Source of the DNA: a bacterium
Lineage (GTDB): Bacteria; Acidobacteriota; HRBIN11; JAKEFK01
Direction of reading: 5' to 3'
Assembly: GCA_022616075.1 (NCBI GenBank)
Contig: JAKEFK010000005.1
Span: 1-45,239, forward strand
Length of the DNA: 45,239 nucleotides
Each line of letters starts with the position of its first letter. Position 1 is the first letter of the stretch. Positions 22,822 to 31,979 of the stretch are shown here, one piece after another. The notes under the pieces were generated by a model. The model had not been told where the DNA came from. It saw only the letters and a program-made list of their open reading frames with translations, and did not search any database. A program made the translations under genes and the position numbers.

Positions 22822-24003
22822 ATGATTAATATCAAATCTAGATTCGAGTTTGTTGTCAGTCCCTGTTTCGAGCCCTTCTTTGCCTTGCAAACGCTGACCG
22901 ATGAGAACTCGCGGATCCACGAAGGCTGGAAAAGGCTTGCGCTGCAACGAATCCCGCAGAGTTTCCATAGAAAGTTTGCTTTGATCGGTGGGTCTCCTTA
23001 CCTCTGGCCTGCTGTTTCCGATACTCTTTTAGACGCTCCGCTGGATCTGTCCTTTGAAAACAGGATCAGAAGGATCGCCAAACTGACGGTCCAGGAGTTG
23101 CAGAAAACAATCTTCTTTGGAATCTTCCACGAATGGGGACCGGTAGCCTCTCTTCTTTCAGGACGCTACGATCTCTTTCAAACCGTAATGCGGATTTCAA
23201 AGACCAAACGTGAATGGCTCGCATTTATCGGTCTTTATCCGGCTAAGAAGTCTTCGCCAATCTTTCTGGGTTTAAATTGCCTTCTCCGCACACCAAAAGA
23301 GTTCCAGAAAATCCTGGTAAACCTGTTGGAAATCTTTTGGGAAACAGACTTTAAACAAACGTGGGACTTCCTTTCCGCGCAACTGGAGCGATCGAGGGAA
23401 GAGAAGGAGCGGCTATTTCAATCCTGCACACTCGAAGAATTTGCGCGTCTCGCTTTGCTCCGCGTACAGATTGACGAAAGGCGAGGTTTTCTGGAAGCGG
23501 TGCGCGGAGGTTATAAGCTTCCGCTCAAGAAACTTTCAGGCGCTGTGATTTTGCCTTCAGCGTTTAATGATAAACGCCACTGGACTACATACGAAGGAGA
23601 CCCGAGCAGAATTCTTGCTTTCTTTCCGTACTTTGATCCCGCAATTTCATTAAGCCAGGCCACTTCCGGACCTCCAGAGATACAAGTCGATGAACCGGAA
23701 CGTGACCCGGCCTTGATTTTCAAAGCGCTGGGAGACACGACTCGGTACGCGATGGTGGCTCTGCTGGCTAGAGATCCCCTGACCTCCGCAGATCTTGCAA
23801 AGGCAATCGCCTTATCCAGGCCAACTGTCTCACATCACATTCAGGTTTTGCGAGAAGCAGGACTGCTGGAAGAAAAACTTCAGGGTAATGCTGTTCTGCT
23901 TTCTCTGAGACGCGAAGTTTTTGAAACTCTTTCGGATCTGGTAACGCAAAAATTGTTTCATTCCGAAGAAACAATCGATCTGAAAAAAACAAGGACTAAA
24001 TGA
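22822..24003 (+). CDS. ArsR-type winged-helix transcriptional regulator with long N-terminal domain
   Basis: I use the ATG at 22822 (393 residues) because the upstream ATG lies within the promoter. The C-terminal region, from about residue 290, is an ArsR winged helix: D-P-A-L-I-F-K-A-L-G-D-T-T-R-Y-A-M, then S-R-P-T-V-S-H-H-I-Q-V-L-R-E-A-G-L-L as the recognition helix and a wing segment. The long N-terminal part (residues 1-260) resembles the DUF5937-type domain of large ArsR-like proteins; its ligand is unknown. It ends 23 bases before the outer-membrane protein gene, so it probably controls that gene and itself. The pair is bracketed by inverted copies of a mobile element. Confidence 0.85.
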   Translation: MINIKSRFEFVVSPCFEPFFALQTLTDENSRIHEGWKRLALQRIPQSFHRKFALIGGSPYLWPAVSDTLLDAPLDLSFENRIRRIAKLTVQELQKTIFFGIFHEWGPVASLLSGRYDLFQTVMRISKTKREWLAFIGLYPAKKSSPIFLGLNCLLRTPKEFQKILVNLLEIFWETDFKQTWDFLSAQLERSREEKERLFQSCTLEEFARLALLRVQIDERRGFLEAVRGGYKLPLKKLSGAVILPSAFNDKRHWTTYEGDPSRILAFFPYFDPAISLSQATSGPPEIQVDEPERDPALIFKALGDTTRYAMVALLARDPLTSADLAKAIALSRPTVSHHIQVLREAGLLEEKLQGNAVLLSLRREVFETLSDLVTQKLFHSEETIDLKKTRTK

Positions 24004-24026
24004 CCGTCAAATAAAAGCGGAAAGCA

Positions 24027-26165
24027 GTGAAACTGATCTCGTTCATTCTGTTGAATGCGGTGTTTCTCTCGCTTTCTCTTTTTGCGGAGGATTCCATTCA
24101 AATTCCTCCACGGATAACAAATCCACCGAGAATCGATGGCAATTTGGATGAGGAGGTATGGAAGGGGGCGTTGGTTGTTTCGGATTTCAAACAAAGACTT
24201 CCAAGGGAAGGTTCGACCCCTACGGAACAAACGGACATGCTGATTTTGTACACCGAAAGATCTCTTTTTCTGGGCTTTCGAGCTTACGATAGCCAACCTC
24301 AAAAAATCGTCGCCACCGTGATGAAACGGGACGACTTCGATCTCGTTCAAAACGACCAGCTGGCTTTCGCCATCGACTCGTACAACGATGGAAGAAACGG
24401 TTACTGGTTTTCGACAAATCCTCTGGGAGCTCGCGTGGATGCTCAATTTGCAAATGAAGGCGACCTGTGGGAACCCAACTGGAACGGGATTTGGGAATGC
24501 AAGAGCCAAATCACCGATCAGGGGTGGATTGCAGAAGTTGAGGTTCCCTTTTCAACGCTTCGTTTTCACAAAGCAAGCATAAACATCATGGGAATTAATT
24601 TCTTCCGGCGGATAATTCGGACCAATGAACAGATCTTTGCGCCGTTGATTCCGCTGCAATTATCGAACGGGACACCGAACGTCTCCGCAGCAAGAAAGTA
24701 TCGATTCGAAGCAATACAGAGCGGAGATCATTTGTTCGTCAAACCATACGCTCTCAGCGGCTTTTCAGCGGAAACAGGAAATACGGAAGCTGAAAAAGAT
24801 GCTGGCCTGGATATCAGGTATCAGTTGACAAACAATTTGATTTCCAACTTCTCAGCAAACATGGATTTTGCGGAAGCGGATGTTGACGACCGGCAGGTAA
24901 ATTTGACTCGATTCCGGCTCTTTTTTCCGGAAAAGCGAGAATTCTTTCTGGAAAGCGCCGGCAATTTTCAATTTGGAATTCCGGGAGAAACCGAGATCTT
25001 TTTTAGCAGAAGGATCGGCCTTTCGGAAGACGGAACAGAAACAGTCCCGATTCTTTTTGGCGCAAAGCTCACCGGAAAAATCAACCGTCTGGATATCGGC
25101 GCGTTGAATGTTCAGACACGTTCAGACTCTGGCTTTCCCGCAGACAATTTCGCTGTTCTCCGTTTGAAAGCTGGAATCAGTTGCCGATCCTATATCGGCA
25201 GCATCTTAACAAATCGCTCCACCGACGGACTTTCTTCCAAACAGACCTTAGGAGTGGACATCAATATTCATTTGTGGAACGAAATTTTCTTGACTGGCTT
25301 CGCGACAGGAAATCATTCTTCCCAGGACGGTATGAGTTTTTCCGATTCTACAGCCTTCGATTTGAATCTTTCACGAAGTGGCGAACGAACCTCCTTCCGA
25401 ATTCGTTACTCGGACATTGATGCAGGCTTTGATCCTGCAATCGGATTTGTGCAGAGACCCGACACGCGCCGCCTGTCCGGCAACCTCTTTCTTCCCTACT
25501 ACACAAAATCAGGACCCTTGCTAAGTCTTACGCCCGGCTATGAACTAATCCGTGAAGAAGACCATGCAGGCACGCAGACTCTTCTGTTCCATGAAGCTTC
25601 GATAAAAGCGCTTTTTCAAAGCGAGGATCAATTCCGATTTTTTGCAAGCCGGAATGAAGAACTTGTTCCCGTAGAATTTCCAATCTTTCGAACCATTACA
25701 GTGCCTGCGGGAAATTATCTCGACACGCGCTTTGGAATGGAGATCTCGACGAAACCTGGAAGGAACATTTCAGGCACTCTGTCCGTTTCTCATGGAGGTT
25801 TCTATGACGGTTCCCGTCTTGAACTCAGCCCTTCCATCCTTTGGAAAATCAGTGAACACCTGACCGTTTCTCAAAATTTTGTTTCAAACTTTGTTGGATT
25901 GGATCAAGAGGACTTTCACATTTATCTGTCACGGACCCGAATCAGCTATTCGCTGAACACAAGTCTTTCCTCATCGGCAGTTCTTCAGTACGATAATTCT
26001 TCCCAGGAGTTTGGATTGAACTGGCGCGCTGGCTATCTCTTCAAGGAAGGGACTGAGCTGTTTATCGTCTACAACGAAATCATGGATAGAGCCACTTACA
26101 CTGACCTTCCTGTTCGCAGGGACAGATCACTTCTGATCAAATTCACGTACCTTCTCAGGATCTAG
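24027..26165 (+). CDS. DUF5916 outer-membrane protein with CBM9-like N-terminal domain
   Basis: A 712-residue exported protein starting with GTG. A signal peptide (residues 1-19) is followed by a CBM9-like sandwich, about residues 25-215 (R-I-D-G-N-L-D-E-E-V-W, Y-W-F-S-T-N-P-L-G-A-R-V-D, W-I-A-E-V-E-V-P-F-S-T-L-R-F). The rest is a DUF5916 beta barrel (F-F-P-E-K-R-E-F-F-L-E-S-A-G), ending in K-F-T-Y-L-L-R-I. Such proteins occur beside peptidases and TonB receptors in Acidobacteriota and Bacteroidota; the molecular role is unknown, with carbohydrate or peptide binding being inferred. The final TAG is formed by the CTAG at the start of the adjacent mobile element. Confidence 0.88.
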   Translation: MKLISFILLNAVFLSLSLFAEDSIQIPPRITNPPRIDGNLDEEVWKGALVVSDFKQRLPREGSTPTEQTDMLILYTERSLFLGFRAYDSQPQKIVATVMKRDDFDLVQNDQLAFAIDSYNDGRNGYWFSTNPLGARVDAQFANEGDLWEPNWNGIWECKSQITDQGWIAEVEVPFSTLRFHKASINIMGINFFRRIIRTNEQIFAPLIPLQLSNGTPNVSAARKYRFEAIQSGDHLFVKPYALSGFSAETGNTEAEKDAGLDIRYQLTNNLISNFSANMDFAEADVDDRQVNLTRFRLFFPEKREFFLESAGNFQFGIPGETEIFFSRRIGLSEDGTETVPILFGAKLTGKINRLDIGALNVQTRSDSGFPADNFAVLRLKAGISCRSYIGSILTNRSTDGLSSKQTLGVDINIHLWNEIFLTGFATGNHSSQDGMSFSDSTAFDLNLSRSGERTSFRIRYSDIDAGFDPAIGFVQRPDTRRLSGNLFLPYYTKSGPLLSLTPGYELIREEDHAGTQTLLFHEASIKALFQSEDQFRFFASRNEELVPVEFPIFRTITVPAGNYLDTRFGMEISTKPGRNISGTLSVSHGGFYDGSRLELSPSILWKISEHLTVSQNFVSNFVGLDQEDFHIYLSRTRISYSLNTSLSSSAVLQYDNSSQEFGLNWRAGYLFKEGTELFIVYNEIMDRATYTDLPVRRDRSLLIKFTYLLRI

Positions 26166-26443
26166 TGTCCTGTCCCATCTAAAACTTTCCATTTTGGCGC
26201 GAGCGCCATGCAGGCAGATGCAAGGCGCCGCGACGCAGTCGATGCCCCAGCGCATCGTCGAGGAGCGGCAACGCAGCAGATGCCTGTCCGCCCCCGCGCC
26301 CCTCGAGGGCTGCGGCTCGCAGGCTCGCTGGCTTCGTTGCTCGCTCGTTACATACCGCAGAGGGTATGCGCCTCGCTCGCGCCTCGCCATCAAGCCTGCG
26401 AGCCAGCAGCAAAATGCAAGTTTTAGATGGGACAGGACACTAG
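26162..26443. mobile_element. MITE-like element, copy 2, inverted relative to copy 1
   Basis: Ends are perfect inverted repeats of CTAGTGTCCTGTCCCATC at 26162-26179 and its complement at 26426-26443, continuing for several bases inward. It is 282 bp, about 95 bp longer than copy 1. It carries an extra GC-rich inner segment near its left end. Its left CTAG supplies the stop codon of the DUF5916 gene. No gene is visible inside; the rest of the gene-free stretch to 26623 holds only the decarboxylase promoter region. Confidence 0.85.
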
Positions 26444-26580
26444 AAAGCACCCCTGGATGTTTTGGATGGTTGTGGCCCGAATAAAAGCGGAACGATCCTG
26501 CTATCCAATCGGGCGCTTAAATCAACTGTTCCACTAAAAACTTCGGCATACTGATCACCCTCAGCGTTCTTGCTCGAACC

Positions 26581-26586
26581 TATAAT
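26581..26586 (+). promoter_or_regulatory. -10 box of the PLP decarboxylase gene
   Basis: Perfect TATAAT, 37 bases before the chosen ATG at 26624. No clear -35 is seen. Confidence 0.4.
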
Positions 26587-26623
26587 TATGGTTCGAAGCA
26601 TTTCAATGGAATGGAGACCGGGA

Positions 26624-28036
26624 ATGAATAAAAGCTCACTTTATTTGCCGCTACTGGAACAGGCGTTTAAACACGCGACTTCGCATTTGAAGAATATGGA
26701 AACTGCGAGAGTTTCCGCATCCGTGGAATTGGAGGAATTGAGAAGACGGCTGCGGCATGAATTACAGCCCGGTGGGATTCCTGCAAATGTCGTGTTGAAT
26801 GATTTGATCGCAGATGTCTCCGGTGGGCTGCTCACGAGCGGAGGAGGAAGGTTCTTCGGGTGGGTGATTGGCGGTTGTTTACCGGTTGCACTGGCGGCAG
26901 ATTGGATTACATCGGCCTGGGATCAAAATGGGGCAATCCATGCAACAAGTCCGGCTGTGGGTGTAGTAGAAGAAGTCGCGGGAGATTGGCTGAAAGAAAT
27001 TCTGGCCTTGCCGAAAACAGCAAGTTTCGCATTCGTTACCGGTTGCCAGATGGCGCACTTCACCTGTCTTGCTGCAGCAAGACACAAAGTATTGGCTCGC
27101 GTGGGATGGGATGTTGAACGGAACGGCCTGATCGGCGCACCGGTGGTTCGGATTTTCGGTAGCGATCAACGTCACGGTTCCGTTGAACGCGCTGTTCGTT
27201 TTTTAGGTTTTGGCACCGATAACATAACAACAGTGCCTTGCGATCAACAGGGCCAGCTGATACACGGAGCTCTTGAAGAGTTACTGAGTAAACAACCCGA
27301 TCTGCCGGCAATCGTGCTGCTGCAGGCAGGCGAGTTGAATACGGGATCCTTCGATCATTTTGCCGAAATCATTCCTGTGGCTCATAAATACAATGCATGG
27401 GTACATGTGGATGGAGCTTTCGGATTGTGGGCCGCTGTGAGCTCCGAATTGAATCATCTTCTAAAGGGAGCGGATCAAGCAGACTCCTGGGCCACAGATG
27501 GTCACAAATGGTTGAATGTTCCTTTTGAATGTGGATATGCGTTTGTTGCCGATGCCGCATCGCACCGCGCGGCCATGTCTTATTCCGCAAGCTACTTCAT
27601 TCATGAATCGGGCGCTCGCGATGAAATGGATTGGAATCCGGAATGGTCCCGCAGAGCGCGTGCGTTCGCTACCTACGCGGTGATTCGACATCTGGGAAAG
27701 AGTGGAATTGCCGAACTCGTGGAACAAAACTGCAGGCAAGCGCGTAGACTCGTGCAATCCATCGCAAACCTGCCCGGTGTGGAATTGGTTTCGGAACCGA
27801 TCATCAACCAAGGCCTCGTCCGCTTCCTGGATCCCAAGCCTTCCGCCACGGAGGAGGACCACGATACGCGCACAGACAAAGTCATCAGGACAATCATCAA
27901 AAACGGAGAAGCGTTTTTTGGTGGAACAAAATGGAACGGGAAACGCTGCATGCGCGTATCCGTTTGCAGCTGGCAAACGGACGACAATGATATCGAGCGC
28001 GTCGTTCGCGCCGTTCAAAATGCACTCTTAAGCTAG
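26624..28036 (+). CDS. Pyridoxal-phosphate-dependent group II decarboxylase-like protein
   Basis: Start ATG 26624 (470 residues) has GGAG eight bases upstream; a TTG further upstream keeps the frame open but lies on the -10 box. The chain is a fold-type I PLP enzyme of the glutamate/aromatic amino acid decarboxylase group. The aspartate that binds the PLP ring nitrogen is in V-H-V-D-G-A-F-G-L-W, and the Schiff-base lysine is Lys295 in T-D-G-H-K-W. Residues before it (A-F-V-T-G-C-Q-M-A-H-F) form the cofactor-binding Q-x-A-N-like region. Substrate specificity (glutamate, tyrosine, aspartate or other) cannot be read from sequence alone. It stands alone, with no partner antiporter. Confidence 0.87.
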   Translation: MNKSSLYLPLLEQAFKHATSHLKNMETARVSASVELEELRRRLRHELQPGGIPANVVLNDLIADVSGGLLTSGGGRFFGWVIGGCLPVALAADWITSAWDQNGAIHATSPAVGVVEEVAGDWLKEILALPKTASFAFVTGCQMAHFTCLAAARHKVLARVGWDVERNGLIGAPVVRIFGSDQRHGSVERAVRFLGFGTDNITTVPCDQQGQLIHGALEELLSKQPDLPAIVLLQAGELNTGSFDHFAEIIPVAHKYNAWVHVDGAFGLWAAVSSELNHLLKGADQADSWATDGHKWLNVPFECGYAFVADAASHRAAMSYSASYFIHESGARDEMDWNPEWSRRARAFATYAVIRHLGKSGIAELVEQNCRQARRLVQSIANLPGVELVSEPIINQGLVRFLDPKPSATEEDHDTRTDKVIRTIIKNGEAFFGGTKWNGKRCMRVSVCSWQTDDNDIERVVRAVQNALLS

Positions 28037-28099
28037 TCCTCCTCAGACTTACCATCAGGGCATTTGCGGTACAATATTCGTCCGTTGGAAAAATAAACA

Positions 28100-30775
28100 A
28101 TGATGCCGGAAAACATTTCCCATTATCGGATCCTGTCAAAACTGGGATCCGGAGGAATGGGCGAAGTGTACCTGGCAGAGGATACGAACCTGGGAAGGAC
28201 CGTTGCAATCAAATTGCTTCCTGTGGAAGTTGCAGCGGATCCGGAAAGGCTAAGGAGATTTGTTCAGGAAGCAAAGGCCGCATCGGTCTTGAAGCATCCC
28301 AACGTCGCAAGCATTTACGAACTCGGCGAGTCTGAGAATATCCGGTTCATCGCAATGGAGCACGTGGAAGGGGAAACGCTGGAAGCCAAACTTAAGGGAA
28401 ATCCGCTGGAAGTGAACAGGTTACTGGAGGTTGCTATCCAGACAATCGACGCTCTGGATGAAGCGCATTCCAGAGGAGTTGTGCACCGCGATCTCAAGCC
28501 CGCAAACATCATGATCACTCCCCGCGGTCAGGCAAAGGTTCTTGACTTCGGACTCGCGAAGTTCCTGCAACCATCCGATCCACAATCGGAAGCAAGCAAA
28601 TTGGCCACAAAATCCGGAACCGAACCGGGCCTTGTCATGGGAACCGTGCAGTACATGAGCCCGGAGCAGGCGCTCGGGAGAGTAGTCGATCACAGATCCG
28701 ATCTGTTTTCTCTTGGCGTCGTGTTGTATCAAATGGCAACCGGACGCCTTCCGTTTGCGGGTGATTCCCAGACAGAAACGATCAACAAGATCATCAACAG
28801 CGTTCCGGACGCGCTGGCTCGACTGAATTATGCGGTTCCTCCCGAGCTGGACCACATCGTCCGGAAATGTCTGGAGAAAGATCCGGACAACCGTTATCAA
28901 TCCGCGCACGACCTGCTTATCGATCTTCGAAATCTAAAACGCGATACGGAGTCCGGTTCGTTATCAGCACGATCGGCAACCACCGTTCCTGCCGCCGCGC
29001 GATCCGCTCGCTCCTGGAAACTTCCGGCAATTGCCGCGATCGCTGTGCTTGTTGTTGTTGCAGCTTTCCTGTTTCAACAACGAAAGCAAGAATCAGCATC
29101 CGGCAAAACAGTTACGGCAACATCCGAAAAAAGGAAGATGCTTGCTGTCCTACCGTTTGAAAATCTTGGATCCGCCGAAGATCAGTATTTTGCAACAGGA
29201 ATGACGGATGAAATTACAAGCCGGCTATCTACGGTCAAAGATCTCGGAGTGATATCGCGCACGAGCTCCATGCAATACAACAAAACGAACAAAAGTATCA
29301 AGCAAATCGGGCAGGAGCTCGGAGTGGATTATGTCCTGGAGGGGAGTATTCGATGGAGCCGTTCCGGCGGCTCCAGTAAGGTGCGCGTCACGCCCCAGCT
29401 GGTTCGTGTTGCTGATGATACGCAGGTCTGGTCCGATAACTTCGATCGTGTCCTCGATGATGTGTTTAATGTGCAATCGGAAATCGCCAGTGCGCTGATT
29501 GCACAACTCGGAATTAATTTACTTCAGACACAACAGGAAAATCTTACCGCTCAGCCCACTTCCAATCTGGAAGCATATCAGGCATATCTCAAAGGCAATG
29601 AAAACATGTTCCTGGCTTCCTACGATCAAAAGACGTTCCGGGACGCCATAGAGCAATACACCCGCGCAACCCAACTGGATCCAGAATTCGCCCATGCGTA
29701 TTCCTATATTGCCAGATCCCATCTTCACATTTTTCACGAAGGCTACGATCCTACGCCACAACGACTGGCGCTGGCAAAAGAAGCGGCAGATACTGCGATC
29801 CGACTGAAGCCGAATCTCCCGGAAGCGCTGGTGGCAATGGGCTACTATTATTATCACGGCTTTTCCTACTATGAAAAAGCGTTGCAGTATTTCGGCGCGG
29901 CGGCTGCAGCGGCACCTAACAACATTGAGCCAATCTCCGGAATTGCATATATTGAACGCCGACAGGGTAAGTTTGAAGAATCGATCCGTCACTTAAAAAA
30001 GGTTCTTGAGTTGGATCCCCGCAACCCTCAAATGCCCGGAGAATTGGCCTCTTGTCTCATGCGGCTGCGCCGCTATGCGGAGGCGGATAATTTCATCGAT
30101 CGCTCCCTGGCTCTTGCGCCTGAGCAGGTTTATGGATATGGAATGAAATCGGCCATTGCGATTCTCTGGAAAGGCGACTTAAAGCAAGCACGGATGATTC
30201 TGGAAAAGATGCCGGATCGGGAACCGGCATTTTCGCAGTTTTACTGGACCAACCAGGAAACCATGGAACGAAACTACACGGCTGCTCTCGAGCGTTTGGA
30301 TCGCACACCTGTAGAGCTCTTCCAGGAAGAAGGAATTTTTGTTCCCAAAACCCTGGCACAGGCGAGGGTCTATTCATTTTCAAAACAGGAAGCCATTGCT
30401 CGAACGTATTACGAAAAAGCGCGAAGCTTCCTGGAAGAAAAAGCGTTGGAAAGACCAAAGAGTCCGGCGGTACATTCCTCTCTGGGTATCGCCTACGCCG
30501 GGCTTGGTCGAAAAGAAGACGCGATTCGCGAAGGGAAGCTGGCAGTCGAACTCCTTCCCGTTTCACGCGATGCATTGATCGGTGACGGCTATTTGCAGGT
30601 TCTCGCGGAGATTTATGCGATGGTAGGAGAGTACGATCAGGCTTTCGATCAAATGGATCACCTTCTTTCGATCCCATCCTGGTTCTCGGTAAACCAGTTG
30701 AAGTTAGATCCCAGATGGGATCCCCTGCGGAGCCATCCGCGTTACACGACAGTTCTCGCGAAATACTCGTCCTAA
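28100..30775 (+). CDS. Transmembrane Ser/Thr protein kinase with FlgO/TolB-like domain and TPR repeats
   Basis: An 891-residue kinase. The N-terminal kinase domain has a glycine loop G16-S-G-G-M-G-E-V-Y, Lys38 (V-A-I-K), the catalytic loop H-R-D-L-K-P-A-N with D131, D-F-G at 149, and the M-S-P-E-Q-A-L-G activation segment. One transmembrane helix follows at about 308-325. The outside part begins with a FlgO/CadC-C-like domain (M-L-A-V-L-P-F-E-N-L-G, G-V-D-Y-V-L-E-G-S-I), about 350-475. TPR-like helical repeats run from about 490 to 860. This layout is very common in Acidobacteriota, where it is thought to couple external or periplasmic cues to cytosolic phosphorylation. The stop is 8 bases from the convergent dehydrogenase gene. 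Confidence 0.92.
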   Translation: MMPENISHYRILSKLGSGGMGEVYLAEDTNLGRTVAIKLLPVEVAADPERLRRFVQEAKAASVLKHPNVASIYELGESENIRFIAMEHVEGETLEAKLKGNPLEVNRLLEVAIQTIDALDEAHSRGVVHRDLKPANIMITPRGQAKVLDFGLAKFLQPSDPQSEASKLATKSGTEPGLVMGTVQYMSPEQALGRVVDHRSDLFSLGVVLYQMATGRLPFAGDSQTETINKIINSVPDALARLNYAVPPELDHIVRKCLEKDPDNRYQSAHDLLIDLRNLKRDTESGSLSARSATTVPAAARSARSWKLPAIAAIAVLVVVAAFLFQQRKQESASGKTVTATSEKRKMLAVLPFENLGSAEDQYFATGMTDEITSRLSTVKDLGVISRTSSMQYNKTNKSIKQIGQELGVDYVLEGSIRWSRSGGSSKVRVTPQLVRVADDTQVWSDNFDRVLDDVFNVQSEIASALIAQLGINLLQTQQENLTAQPTSNLEAYQAYLKGNENMFLASYDQKTFRDAIEQYTRATQLDPEFAHAYSYIARSHLHIFHEGYDPTPQRLALAKEAADTAIRLKPNLPEALVAMGYYYYHGFSYYEKALQYFGAAAAAAPNNIEPISGIAYIERRQGKFEESIRHLKKVLELDPRNPQMPGELASCLMRLRRYAEADNFIDRSLALAPEQVYGYGMKSAIAILWKGDLKQARMILEKMPDREPAFSQFYWTNQETMERNYTAALERLDRTPVELFQEEGIFVPKTLAQARVYSFSKQEAIARTYYEKARSFLEEKALERPKSPAVHSSLGIAYAGLGRKEDAIREGKLAVELLPVSRDALIGDGYLQVLAEIYAMVGEYDQAFDQMDHLLSIPSWFSVNQLKLDPRWDPLRSHPRYTTVLAKYSS

Positions 30776-30783
30776 TTGCGACA

Positions 30784-31791
30784 TCATCCAACACGAATGC
30801 AGATCTTTCCGAAATGAGTGGCTCCCCCTAAATACTGGAACCCTTGAACCGCTTCAGAGAAAGGAAACACGCGGTCCACAACCGGGTGCAGTTCATGAAA
30901 AGTGATTGCCCGATTCATTGCGACGAACATCTCACGTGAGCCGACATCAATCGCCTGAATCCGTGCGCTCTTGCCCATCAAAGCGACCAGATCCACTTTG
31001 CTATTCATGCCGGTCAACAAACCGACAAACGCCACGCTCCCACCAACGCGGATCGCAGCGATCGCTTTCTCCAAATCGCCGACGGTGTCTACGACATGAT
31101 CGGCGCCAACGCCTTGTGTGATTTCCAGAACCGCTTCAGTCCAATCGGTAGATGCGTAATTCACGCCGGCTGACGCGCCCAGCTTCGCAGCCCGCGCAAG
31201 TTTCCAGTCACTGCTCGAAGTCACGATGACTCTCGCCCCGAGCATTCTTGCAAACTGCATCGCAAAGAGAGATACGCCTCCTGTTCCCAACACCACGACA
31301 GTGTCTCCCGGCCGGAAGCGGCCTGCGCCGACCACTGCATTCCAGGCGGTAACGCCCGCGCAAGGAAGTGTCGCGGCTTCTTCATCCGACAAATGCGGAG
31401 GAACCGGAACCACGCTCTCTTCATCCACTGCGACATATTCAGCAAGAACTCCATCGGCTACTGCGCCTCCAAGGGGAGAGACCAGCTTTTCCGGCGAGAC
31501 CTCACCCTCCAGCCACCTGGGATAAAAGATGGGCGCAACGCGGTCTCCCCTTTTCACTCGCGTTACTCCGCTGCCCAACACTTCAACGACTCCGACAGCG
31601 TCCGATACGGGGACACGTGTTCCAGCAGGTCGCCACCGGTTGACACCATTCACCACGAGCAGATCCCTGTAATTGAGCGAGACCGCCCGGATCCTTAAAA
31701 CAATCTGGCCGGCTTCAGGCACAGGTGCCGGGCGTTGAACAACCCTCAACGAATCAATCCCGAACGTTTCGCCAATTTCAATGACTCGCAT
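30784..31791 (-). CDS. Zinc-type NAD(P)-dependent alcohol dehydrogenase/quinone reductase (MDR) family protein
   Basis: A 335-residue medium-chain dehydrogenase. The N-terminal GroES-like catalytic domain includes A-V-S-L-N-Y-R-D-L-L and G-V-V-E-V-L-G-S-G-V. The Rossmann domain has V-V-L-G-T-G-G-V-S-L-F-A-M-Q-F-A. The usual zinc-binding cysteines of alcohol dehydrogenases are absent, and the sequence is closer to the quinone-oxidoreductase branch, which needs no zinc. It should reduce a quinone, enal or similar carbonyl with NADPH. Substrate unknown. It is convergent with the kinase gene. Confidence 0.9.
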   Translation of the reverse strand: MRVIEIGETFGIDSLRVVQRPAPVPEAGQIVLRIRAVSLNYRDLLVVNGVNRWRPAGTRVPVSDAVGVVEVLGSGVTRVKRGDRVAPIFYPRWLEGEVSPEKLVSPLGGAVADGVLAEYVAVDEESVVPVPPHLSDEEAATLPCAGVTAWNAVVGAGRFRPGDTVVVLGTGGVSLFAMQFARMLGARVIVTSSSDWKLARAAKLGASAGVNYASTDWTEAVLEITQGVGADHVVDTVGDLEKAIAAIRVGGSVAFVGLLTGMNSKVDLVALMGKSARIQAIDVGSREMFVAMNRAITFHELHPVVDRVFPFSEAVQGFQYLGGATHFGKICIRVG

Positions 31792-31805
31792 CGGTATGAA
31801 AATTA

Positions 31806-31940
31806 AGATTTCAGATCCTGGATTTCAGATTGAAATGTTAAGATTTTTGCTTGTAGCGCCGGCGGCTCGCCGGCAAGACTTACGCTTTTCAAATCTACAA
31901 TTCTCCAATTTCAATCTGCAATCTCACATCTGAAATCTAA
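31806..31940. repeat. Palindromic intergenic repeat with 'gatttcagattgaaat' motif
   Basis: A left arm containing GATTTCAGATTGAAAT (31821-31836) and a right arm containing a diverged complement (CAATTTCAATCTGC..CATCTGAAATC) surround a central perfect palindrome GCCGGCG-GCT-CGCCGGC at 31858-31874. The 16-mer recurs at 45126-45141 in another intergenic gap. It is a REP- or MITE-like element; no gene fits. Confidence 0.6.
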
Positions 31941-31979
31941 AATGTTGCGGCTTTGGCCGAGTCGCACTGTTGAATTGAT

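Noticed and set aside
26194-26484. Open frames in both strands within the second mobile element
   Set aside because: They are low-complexity, GC-rich readings of a palindromic element with no protein-like pattern.
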